From the NCBI GenBank assembly GCA_029934195.1, contig JAOZMQ010000236.1, positions 1-5,325 on the forward strand: a DNA stretch of 5,325 nt, given 5' to 3'. Position numbers and translations under genes: made by a program. This DNA comes from Candidatus Cloacimonadota bacterium (GTDB lineage Bacteria; Cloacimonadota; Cloacimonadia; Cloacimonadales; JAOZMQ01). Positions within the stretch are counted from its first letter, which is position 1. Each line of letters starts with the position of its first letter. Under the pieces are notes generated by a model, which saw nothing but the letters and a program-made list of their open reading frames with translations, was not told the origin of the DNA and made no database searches. Positions 1 to 5,325 of this stretch are shown here, piece after piece.

Positions 1-651
1 AACCAAGAACTTTTACAAATAGAACCAGATCCAAAAATTCAGTATAAAAAAATTGTTGAAGCTTTACATTTAGAATGTCAAAAAATTCAAAAAAAATATG
101 TAAACCGAGTTTTCTATACTACAAGTATTTCACAGAATGGATTTATTGATGCTTTTTTTATTCTCACAAATAGTATCAACATGATTAAAGAAATATTTAT
201 CCTTTATAATGGAAGGGTTTCTAATAAACAACTTTTTATTATCCTAAAAAAAATATATTTCTCAATGCTCATCGGTGGTTCTGATGGTGTGGAATATGCA
301 GTTGATGAGATTTTCTCAAAATTAGCTTCTGATAGTCTAAAAAGTGTTCCGTTTCTCGATAAAATTCTCGGCTCACTCGCTGACGGATTTGTTAATGCAA
401 TGCTGGTAACAAGAATTTCTCTAATTACAGAAAATTACTGTACTCTAACTTTTATCAAATCTGATCGTGATTTAATTCCATCTACAAAAATTATCAGCAA
501 TACCACAAAACATCTTTTGTCTGAAATATTTTCATCAATAAATAAAGAATTAATCAAAGTAAGTGGTCGGAAAACAATGGATTCTTTTAAGAAAATCGTC
601 AATCCGGTTACTTCAATATTAAAAAAAGCCAAAGGGAAATTTTATGAATAG
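1..651 (+). CDS. YcjF/UPF0283-like (DUF697) membrane protein, 5'-truncated by window edge
   Basis: The reading frame is open from base 1 to the TAG at 649-651 (216 visible codons), so the true start lies left of the window; the ATG at 181 falls inside the conserved domain and is not a credible start. Residues about 38-150 of the visible part follow the UPF0283/DUF697 pattern. A 'TTSIS..GFIDAFF' stretch (residues 40-53) matches the family's 'TaLSPra.lDa' block. Next come 'IKEIFILYNGR' (62-72), equivalent to the family's 'IREIAeLYGGRPG', and 'DGFVNAMLVTRI' (128-139), equivalent to 'GeGvVNGLLTARiG'. The hydrophobic stretches suggest membrane association. E. coli YcjF belongs to this family and is encoded beside the GTPase-like YcjX; its molecular function is not established. 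The tail after residue 150 is polar and Lys-rich and seems longer than in typical homologues. The gene overlaps the downstream reductase gene by 8 nt, implying cotranscription. Family assignment is fairly secure; function is unknown. Confidence 0.8.
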   Translation, partial: NQELLQIEPDPKIQYKKIVEALHLECQKIQKKYVNRVFYTTSISQNGFIDAFFILTNSINMIKEIFILYNGRVSNKQLFIILKKIYFSMLIGGSDGVEYAVDEIFSKLASDSLKSVPFLDKILGSLADGFVNAMLVTRISLITENYCTLTFIKSDRDLIPSTKIISNTTKHLLSEIFSSINKELIKVSGRKTMDSFKKIVNPVTSILKKAKGKFYE

Positions 652-1492
652 ATATTTAATCACCGGAGCAAAAGGAATGTTAGCATATATGTTCCAAAAG
701 AATCCATATTTTTCTAATCATTCTGCATTATCTCATCAAGATTTTGACTTAACAAACTATCAGCAGATGCGAGAACAATTAATACTGATAAAACCGGAAA
801 TTGTAATAAATTGTTCGGCATATACAAATGTGACAGAAGCGGAAAAACATCCAGAAACTGCCTTTGCTGTCAATGGTGAAGGGGTTGGAAATCTGGCAAA
901 ATTATGTAGAGAATTCAAGATAAAATTAATTCATTTCAGCACAGATTTTGTTTTTGAAGGTAAAAATGGAAATTATATTGAGACTGATCCTGTAAAACCA
1001 GTAAATCAATATGGAGCATCAAAATTAGAAGGTGAAAAACAGATAATTCTGAATTGTAAAGATTTTTTGATTTTGCGAATTTCTTGGCTTTATGGTCCGC
1101 ACGGAAAGAACTTTGTTTCCACTATTGGTAAACTTTTGAGAGAGAAAGAAGAATTGAAAATAGTAAATGATCAATTCAATAAAACTACATTTACCGGAGA
1201 TGTTGTCGATTCCGTAATTACTTTGCTGAAACTGAATTCTAATGGAATTTTCCATTTTGCCAATGAAGGAATTTGTTCACGATATGATTTTACAATAGAA
1301 ATAGCAAAGATAATTTCGGAAAATGAACCTCTTAAATGTAATATTATTCCAATTTTAGATTCTGAATATCAGGATAATACACCGCGACCAATAAACTCTA
1401 GTATGAACACTGAGAAATTTAAAAAAATAACAGGCATTAAGATCAATAATTGGCAAGAAGTTCTACGGAATTATCTTTTAGAAAAGAATTAA
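644..1492 (+). CDS. rfbD: dTDP-4-dehydrorhamnose reductase (RmlD/RfbD family)
   Basis: This 282-residue protein belongs to the extended short-chain dehydrogenase RmlD family, which reduces dTDP-4-dehydro-L-rhamnose to dTDP-L-rhamnose with NAD(P)H for surface polysaccharides. Visible motifs in order: the Rossmann glycine motif GAKGMLA (8-14), the family block 'VINCSAYTNVTEAE' (54-67), STDFVFEG (99-106), catalytic YGASK (Tyr123, Lys127), RISWLYG (145-151), DQFNKTTF (176-183) and RPINSSM (248-254). Length is normal for the family (about 280-300). Two deviations stand out: the third glycine of GxxGxxG is Ala14, and the usual 'DQxGxPT' substrate-side motif reads DQFNKTT. The start at 644 is supported by an AAAGGGA Shine-Dalgarno at 631-637 and by the Rossmann strand starting at residue 4. 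No rfbA, rfbB or rfbC lies in the window, so the exact substrate is inferred from family alone; a related nucleotide-sugar reductase is possible. Confidence 0.88.
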   Translation: MNRYLITGAKGMLAYMFQKNPYFSNHSALSHQDFDLTNYQQMREQLILIKPEIVINCSAYTNVTEAEKHPETAFAVNGEGVGNLAKLCREFKIKLIHFSTDFVFEGKNGNYIETDPVKPVNQYGASKLEGEKQIILNCKDFLILRISWLYGPHGKNFVSTIGKLLREKEELKIVNDQFNKTTFTGDVVDSVITLLKLNSNGIFHFANEGICSRYDFTIEIAKIISENEPLKCNIIPILDSEYQDNTPRPINSSMNTEKFKKITGIKINNWQEVLRNYLLEKN

Positions 1493-2337
1493 TTTCTGTA
1501 AATATGTAATTGAATTGCTCTTTCATCACGATATTCCGTTGGAATAGCTCCAAGCCATTTCTGAAATTTCAAGTAACTTTCTTCACCGGTAGAAATAACA
1601 GGTTTACCAGTTTCAATTTTAGCAAAATCATCAATACCTGAAATTCTTTTTGTGGATAAAATACCATAAATTGTTTCAATAGTAATATTTCTATCAGGAA
1701 GTGCCGATGCTATAATTCCATACCCTTTAGTGATATTTACTTCTTGCCCCGGTAACAATAGATTATCAGTTACATAAATATTTGGATACAAAAGAGCTAC
1801 AGAATTATCTGATAGAAAATAGAAAAGATACAAAAAACCTTCTACTGAGGATTGTGCAAATAAGTTAATTTTATCTCCACTTTTTAAAATTTCAGTTTCA
1901 ATCGAGAGATTAAGTTTAATCTCCGGATTTCTTTTCTCGATATTCTTTGCAACTTCTGCTTCTAATATTATTTCATATAGAAAAGTTTCATCGTTTAACA
2001 TTTTAAATTTTATTTTTACAATTTTTTCACTGACAATATAGCCTGCAATAGAAGTCATTGCAAAGACACTTTTAGCGGTATTAGTTTCAACAGTGATATC
2101 ATTTGAAGCCTGCATATTTGTAATTAAGCCGGCGACAGTTACATCAATTGGTAAGGCAGCTTCAATTGCACATTGTCTTGCAAAGCTGATAGTCATTGCT
2201 TTTGCTTCTTTAATGTTTGTAGAAGTTGTAAAAGTTTTAGATGTATCAATAATAACATGAAATGTATCAACCGCAAATAATTGATAACTAACAAATATTG
2301 TTATCAATAAAAATAAAAATCGTACTTTTCTTTTCAT
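1489..2337 (-). CDS. Secreted/periplasmic DUF4384-domain protein
   Basis: The protein has 282 residues. Residues 1-22 form a Sec signal peptide: basic MKRK, a hydrophobic core and 'YQLFA' before probable cleavage after Ala22. No lipobox cysteine is seen, so it is likely periplasmic or exported. Residues about 25-130 form an alpha/beta segment with an 'AKAMTISFARQCAIEAAL' helix, reminiscent of the N-terminal domains of LPP20/FlgT-like envelope proteins, but this resemblance is only an impression. Residues about 135-230 match the DUF4384 pattern: 'RNPEIKLNLSIE', 'LKSGDKINLFAQSSVEGFLY', then 'LFYFLSDNSVALLYPN' and 'DNLLLPGQEVNI'. This resembles the family's 'l.pGd.v.f.v....gYLyl....adG.v.lLfPN......I.aG..v.iP'. 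DUF4384 has no settled biochemical role and often occurs in exported proteins. The start has an AGGAG site 5 nt upstream (2343-2347). The gene is monocistronic as far as seen and convergent with rfbD. Confidence 0.82.
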   Translation of the reverse strand: MKRKVRFLFLLITIFVSYQLFAVDTFHVIIDTSKTFTTSTNIKEAKAMTISFARQCAIEAALPIDVTVAGLITNMQASNDITVETNTAKSVFAMTSIAGYIVSEKIVKIKFKMLNDETFLYEIILEAEVAKNIEKRNPEIKLNLSIETEILKSGDKINLFAQSSVEGFLYLFYFLSDNSVALLYPNIYVTDNLLLPGQEVNITKGYGIIASALPDRNITIETIYGILSTKRISGIDDFAKIETGKPVISTGEESYLKFQKWLGAIPTEYRDERAIQLHIYRN

Positions 2338-2342
2338 TTCTT

Positions 2343-2347
2343 CTCCT
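2343..2347 (-). promoter_or_regulatory. Ribosome binding site of the DUF4384 gene
   Basis: The minus strand reads AGGAG here, 5 nt before the ATG at 2337-2335. It is the best Shine-Dalgarno match near any start in the window and fixes this start, in agreement with the signal peptide. Confidence 0.7.
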
Positions 2348-2359
2348 GTAGATCAAATT

Positions 2360-2369
2360 AGTAATTACT
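2360..2369. repeat. Perfect 10-bp palindrome within a larger imperfect dyad
   Basis: AGTAATTACT is a perfect palindrome. It overlaps a larger inverted repeat with left arm 2357-2366 (ATTAGTAATT) and right arm 2375-2386 (AATTAAACTAAT), where two unpaired bases bulge in the right arm and the loop is 8 nt. It lies just upstream of the DUF4384 start, overlapping or following its candidate -10 box, where an operator or a 5'-UTR hairpin could act. In DNA this AT-rich, such a dyad can arise by chance. Confidence 0.3.
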
Positions 2370-2384
2370 CTTTGAATTAAACTA

Positions 2385-2412
2385 ATAATCTAAACTTTAT
2401 TTTTATTGTCTA
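2385..2412 (-). promoter_or_regulatory. Weak candidate promoter for the DUF4384 gene
   Basis: On the minus strand, TAGACA (complement of 2407-2412) could be a -35 box and GATTAT (complement of 2385-2390) a -10 box, with a 16-bp spacer. The -35 matches consensus at 5 of 6 and the -10 at 4 of 6 positions. It would give a leader of roughly 40 nt. AT-rich DNA yields many such matches, so support is weak. Confidence 0.25.
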
Positions 2413-2460
2413 TAAAAAAACAGATATTAGAAAGAAAAATTAAGATATTTGGATATTTAC

Positions 2461-2488
2461 TTGACAGATAGTGTTTTACTTTCATAAA
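2461..2488 (+). promoter_or_regulatory. Sigma70-like promoter for the pilM-secretin operon
   Basis: A perfect TTGACA -35 hexamer (2461-2466) is followed after 16 bp by CATAAA (2483-2488), which matches the TATAAT -10 box at 4 of 6 positions. Transcription would begin near 2495, leaving a short leader of about 25 nt before the PilM-like start at 2521. The exact -35 hexamer and its correct distance upstream of the first gene of an operon make this the best promoter candidate in the window. Confidence 0.5.
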
Positions 2489-2509
2489 GACAAAAATAAA
2501 AACATATTT

Positions 2510-2514
2510 GAGAG
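2510..2514 (+). promoter_or_regulatory. Probable ribosome binding site of the PilM-like gene
   Basis: GAGAG lies 6 nt before the ATG at 2521 and is a modest Shine-Dalgarno match. The 6 bases between are an ATG followed directly by TAA in the same frame as the gene, so the real start cannot be the upstream ATG. Confidence 0.45.
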
Positions 2515-2520
2515 ATGTAA

Positions 2521-3537
2521 ATGAAGAAATTAGTTGCAATTGACATTGGTACTTCAAAGATTAAAATCATTACAGGTACAAGAAGTGTAAGAAATGTAAA
2601 TAAATTCAAAATACAATCTGTTTATTATGTAGATTATGAGAGTTTTTTTAGTTCTGAACTTGTTTTCACTGAGGACATTCATCGGAATCATTATCGAAGC
2701 AATTTTAACAGTATTGTACATGCCATTCAAAATGCACTTTCTAAGGAAGCAAAAAGCTTTGTTTTATATTGTACATTCAATTCTCGGTTTAGTAAAATTA
2801 TCCCTATAAAACTTCACGCAAGCTCAAAAAAAAGACTGAAATTTGCAGCTAATATATATTTAGAAAAAATAGTGACAGATTTAATGGAAGCAAACTATAG
2901 AATTGTTGAGTTTGATAAGCAAAAAAATGAAGGAGAAATTTTATTATATTCTTATCGTTATGATGTCTTTGATGATTTGTTATCTTTAGTTGATAAAACA
3001 ACTTATGATGTTTCAATTATCGAATTTGATGTCATCTGTCTCGCAAATGCTTTAAGTGCAAATTTGATTGAGGACGAACAAGAACAACTGCTAATTGATT
3101 TTGGTATGAGTAAAACAAATATTCTCTTAATGAAAGGAGAAGTAATTGAAGAACTCATTGTTTCTGATACTGGTTTATGCTCTATTATTGAACGAATAGC
3201 ACAACGTTTGCATATTAATTTGAACGAAGCAATGAAAATTTTTTCTGAACAACAATCAAATAAATTATTAGAAATTTCCGAAATTACTTGGGAAGAATTA
3301 ATTGAACCATATTTACAGCAAATCTTTCCGGATATTGATAGCATCTTACAAAAAAATAATATTCCAGAGATTTTGATTGCAGGTGGATTTGCTAATAATG
3401 TAACATTAAGAAATTCATTAAAAACAATTTCTAAAAAAAATATAAAAATATTTAATCCATTTGCAAAGTTTGATCTGGACATTGAGATTAAAAATCCAGA
3501 GCAATATGCCACAGCATTTGGATTGTTCTTGAGGTAA
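2521..3537 (+). CDS. pilM: PilM-like actin-fold ATPase (PilM/FtsA superfamily)
   Basis: A 338-residue protein of the ASKHA (actin/FtsA/Hsp70) superfamily, closest in length and architecture to PilM (about 350 residues), the cytoplasmic scaffold of type IV pilus assembly. The phosphate-1 motif is AIDIGTSK (6-13, Asp8). Phosphate-2 is LLIDFGMSKTNI (190-201, Asp193), and the adenosine-binding motif is EILIAGGFAN (283-292). The segment 'DVSIIEFDVICLANAL' (163-178) matches the PilM signature before phosphate-2, and the C-terminus 'FNPFAKF' (311-317) and 'QYATAFGLFLR' (328-338) matches the PilM ending. There is no signal peptide or membrane segment, so it is cytoplasmic. FtsA is less likely given the PilM-like ending, the short length, no obvious C-terminal amphipathic tail and the secretin neighbour. 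It is first in a three-gene operon; the stop overlaps the next gene's ribosome binding site. In known systems PilM binds the N-terminal tail of PilN, but no pilN follows here. Confidence 0.82.
   Translation: MKKLVAIDIGTSKIKIITGTRSVRNVNKFKIQSVYYVDYESFFSSELVFTEDIHRNHYRSNFNSIVHAIQNALSKEAKSFVLYCTFNSRFSKIIPIKLHASSKKRLKFAANIYLEKIVTDLMEANYRIVEFDKQKNEGEILLYSYRYDVFDDLLSLVDKTTYDVSIIEFDVICLANALSANLIEDEQEQLLIDFGMSKTNILLMKGEVIEELIVSDTGLCSIIERIAQRLHINLNEAMKIFSEQQSNKLLEISEITWEELIEPYLQQIFPDIDSILQKNNIPEILIAGGFANNVTLRNSLKTISKKNIKIFNPFAKFDLDIEIKNPEQYATAFGLFLR
3531..3535 (+). promoter_or_regulatory. Ribosome binding site of the GspC/PilP-like gene, inside the pilM end
   Basis: GAGGT overlaps the last two sense codons and first base of the stop of the PilM-like gene, 8 nt before the ATG at 3544. 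This supports that start and suggests translation of the two genes is coupled. Confidence 0.6.
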
Positions 3538-3543
3538 AAAATA

Positions 3544-4092
3544 ATGGCAAGATATGAATCGGATTTAATTGGAAAATTTGAAAAAATGAATAATAGAGTA
3601 AAATGGATTATAATTATTCTCGCAGTGCTTATTGCATTTTTCATCCTTATAAAGGGTGTTTCAAATAATAATAATAACAGAGCAGGACAAGATAGTTTGC
3701 AAACAATATCAGTTGAAGATATAGATTCAACCGCTATTGCTATACCTCAAACTGAAAATCTACAAGCAAACAAAGTTGTTAAAAATCTCGAAAAAAAGGA
3801 AAAAGAGAAACCAAAAGTACAAAAGCCTATTCCAAAAAGAAAGAAGAAGAGACAAAAGAAAAAACCACAACAACTAAATAATAATTTTGCTTCAAGTTTT
3901 AGTGGTTATAGAATATCTGGTGTTGCAATTAGTCATAATTCAGTCCCAATTGTCTATTTAAAAAAAGAAGATAAAACAGAAACATATTCTATTGGAGACA
4001 AGATTTCTGATTATACCATTTCAGAGATTCATAGAACATATATTCTTTTGAAAAAAGGTACAAAAATAATCCATCTTAATTACATTCATTAA
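3544..4092 (+). CDS. Bitopic inner-membrane protein with GspC/PilP-like HR domain
   Basis: The protein has 182 residues in three parts. Residues 1-19 are a short charged cytoplasmic tail, and residues 20-38 form one transmembrane helix (WIIIILAVLIAFFILIKGV from Trp21), giving N-in/C-out topology. Residues 40-115 are a low-complexity linker: an Asn run at 41-45, an acidic stretch, then a very basic Lys/Pro-rich tract (about 80-109). Residues about 119-180 form a compact beta-rich domain, 'GYRISGVAISHNSVPIVYLK' followed by 'YSIGDKISDYTISEIH' and 'TYILLKKGTKIIHL'. This follows the GspC homology-region/PilP pattern (L.G....aii...g..y.vGd.i....v..I....v.l...g....L), which in those families contacts the secretin N-domains. 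There is no lipobox, so topology is GspC-like rather than PilP-like. Position between pilM and a secretin gene supports the role. The assignment rests on pattern and context, since sequence identity is low. Confidence 0.65.
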   Translation: MARYESDLIGKFEKMNNRVKWIIIILAVLIAFFILIKGVSNNNNNRAGQDSLQTISVEDIDSTAIAIPQTENLQANKVVKNLEKKEKEKPKVQKPIPKRKKKRQKKKPQQLNNNFASSFSGYRISGVAISHNSVPIVYLKKEDKTETYSIGDKISDYTISEIHRTYILLKKGTKIIHLNYIH

Positions 4093-5325
4093 TGAAACAA
4101 AATATATCTAAAATCTTTGTTTTTGCCGTATTTATTCTCTTTTCTGCCTTTAATCTCTTTGGGAATGAACTTATTGATATTAGAATAGGTTCTTATAAAG
4201 GGTCAAATTTTCTTAAAAAAAATGAAACAGGTTCAGACAAAACACGAATAATAATTGAATTTGAGGAAAAGGTAATTTTTCAGGATTCTTATCAATCCGG
4301 TAAATTAACTTTTTTGTTTAAGGATACTAAATACCTTTTGGATCGTCAAAACTTCCTTATTAATAATGGATTAATTTCACAATTAGAGATTTCTTCTATC
4401 AAAAATAATAAAGAAATTTCAATTTATTTTGAAGGTAGTTACCGCGAACATAAAGTCCATTTTATTAAAAATCCAACACGTCTCGTCATTGATGTTTTAG
4501 GAACTCCAATAGAAATTGTTAGTGAAAAGCCCCAAAAGAAAGAGAAAAAATTAACTACACAACCATTAAATATTTCTCAAAATATTCAGACAAGTTTTGA
4601 TTTAATTACACCTCAAATAAAAAACAACAATTTCCTATCTGAAACAGAAATTAATGCACTTTTTGAATCTAATTCAAAACTGTATATTGATCTTTACGAA
4701 GTACCAATCAATCAAGTTGTTCGATACTTTTCCAAGCAAAGTTCAGTTGATTTGATTACTGAAAAATCTGTTCAAGGTGAAATTAGCCTCAATATTAAAA
4801 ATCAAACAATAAGAGATGCTTTTAAACTATTTCTGAGAAGTGAAGGTTTATCTGTAATTGAAGACGCCGGAAGTTTTTTTGTCACACCAAGCACTAATAA
4901 TTTTATTAACCATAATCTTACTCAATATTCTACTTATCTAAATGCAATCAAAGTTAGCGATATGGAATCAATTTTGAAATTCTATTTTGGGAATGAACTC
5001 TCAATTATGAAAAATGAATTTAGTAATAAGATAGATATTACGATTTCAAAAAATCAAACAAATTTTTTAGATTCATTAATTCTTAAATATGATAGATATC
5101 CACCATCTTTTGAATGTAAGATTCATAGTTTTATTTTTCAACGTTCTTTTATTGATTCTCTCAATTTTGATAATGGGTTTTCTATTAACAAGCATTCAAT
5201 CAATTACTTACAAGATAAATCTAAGTTTCACAGAATATTATCAATAACCAATCTCTTTCTTAACAATCCCCAAACATTATTATTCGAAAAAAAATGTTCT
5301 CTTGGTATTGGATTTCCTTTTATTA
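4092..5325 (+). CDS. pilQ: PilQ/GspD-family secretin with AMIN domain, 3'-truncated by window edge
   Basis: The start codon shares its A with the preceding stop (TAATG, 4090-4094), and 411 codons are visible with no stop before the edge. Residues 1-24 are a signal peptide ending near 'NLFG'. Residues about 26-137 fit an AMIN domain, which binds peptidoglycan in PilQ ('TRIIIEFEEK', 'LTFLFKDTKYLL', 'NPTRLVIDVLG'). A polar Lys/Gln-rich linker follows (142-195). Residues 196-267 match the secretin/STN short domain: 'LYIDLYEVPINQVVRYFSKQ', 'VDLITEKSVQGEISLNIKN', 'AFKLFLRSEGLSVIE'. Residues about 276-337 resemble a KH-like secretin N-domain. The beta-barrel domain begins at 'FECKIHSFIFQRSFIDSL' (340-357), like 'vEAkI.EV...f...lG', followed by 'RILSITNLFLNN' (381-392). 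PilQ is preferred over GspD because of the AMIN domain and the pilM neighbour. No Shine-Dalgarno is seen, so translational coupling is likely. Confidence 0.83.
   Translation, partial: MKQNISKIFVFAVFILFSAFNLFGNELIDIRIGSYKGSNFLKKNETGSDKTRIIIEFEEKVIFQDSYQSGKLTFLFKDTKYLLDRQNFLINNGLISQLEISSIKNNKEISIYFEGSYREHKVHFIKNPTRLVIDVLGTPIEIVSEKPQKKEKKLTTQPLNISQNIQTSFDLITPQIKNNNFLSETEINALFESNSKLYIDLYEVPINQVVRYFSKQSSVDLITEKSVQGEISLNIKNQTIRDAFKLFLRSEGLSVIEDAGSFFVTPSTNNFINHNLTQYSTYLNAIKVSDMESILKFYFGNELSIMKNEFSNKIDITISKNQTNFLDSLILKYDRYPPSFECKIHSFIFQRSFIDSLNFDNGFSINKHSINYLQDKSKFHRILSITNLFLNNPQTLLFEKKCSLGIGFPFI

Noticed and set aside
435..632. Minus-strand open frame of 65 codons
   Set aside because: It lies entirely within the conserved YcjF-like coding region on the other strand and shows no recognisable domain.
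181..651. The ATG at 181 as the start of a short 156-aa gene
   Set aside because: The same frame is open to base 1, and residues encoded at 115-180 carry the conserved 'TTSIS..GFIDAFF' block of UPF0283, so the gene extends left of the window.
1025..1255. Minus-strand open frame of 76 codons
   Set aside because: It is antisense to the well-supported rfbD coding region; the protein has no recognisable features.
1480..1497. Short AGAAA...TTTCT inverted repeat at the rfbD/DUF4384 junction as a bidirectional terminator
   Set aside because: The stem is 5 bp of mostly A-T pairs with no proper T-run following on either strand, so it is too weak to call.
2521..3537. Calling this gene ftsA
   Set aside because: The protein is shorter than FtsA, lacks an obvious C-terminal membrane-targeting helix, ends like PilM, and sits beside a secretin rather than ftsZ.
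3003..3644. Minus-strand open frame of 213 codons with Ser/Ile/Phe-rich, membrane-like translation
   Set aside because: It is antisense to the phosphate-2 and adenosine motifs of the PilM-like gene and to the next gene's start. The hydrophobic composition is what reverse-reading AT-rich coding DNA gives.
3544..4092. Calling this gene a PilP lipoprotein
   Set aside because: There is no cysteine in a lipobox; the N-terminus is a transmembrane anchor after a 19-residue cytoplasmic tail, which is GspC-like.

Overview
The window is strongly AT-rich, densely coded chromosomal DNA from a diderm (Gram-negative-type) bacterium. The diderm call rests on an outer-membrane secretin and a GspC/PilP-type periplasmic protein. 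The phylum cannot be fixed from the sequence. The AT-rich codon use and divergent envelope genes would suit a member of the FCB/Cloacimonadota-like lineages, but that is only an impression. I see no mobile element, CRISPR array, tRNA or rRNA.

Layout, left to right. (1) Positions 1-651 (+) are the 3' part of a YcjF/UPF0283 (DUF697) membrane protein whose frame is open from base 1. (2) It overlaps by 8 nt an RmlD-type dTDP-4-dehydrorhamnose reductase gene (644-1492, +). (3) A secreted DUF4384 protein lies on the minus strand (1489-2337). It converges on rmlD so tightly that both stop codons sit within the palindrome TTAA. (4) A 183-bp divergent intergenic region (2338-2520) holds a good sigma70-like promoter facing right, a weaker candidate facing left and a 10-bp palindrome. 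(5) A tight three-gene envelope operon follows: a PilM/FtsA-like actin-fold ATPase (2521-3537), a single-pass inner-membrane protein with a GspC/PilP-like C-terminal domain (3544-4092), and an AMIN-domain PilQ/GspD-family secretin (4092 to beyond the right edge).

The operon looks like the assembly core of a type IV pilus or type II secretion-like machine. An actin-like protein would sit under the inner membrane, a bitopic protein would span the periplasm with a Lys/Pro-rich tether, and a secretin would form the outer-membrane pore. It differs from the classical pilMNOPQ order because pilN and pilO are absent between pilM and the GspC/PilP-like gene. The middle gene also has GspC-like topology rather than being a PilP lipoprotein. 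This compact hybrid arrangement is the most interesting part of the window. The remaining genes are recognisable families in an ordinary context.
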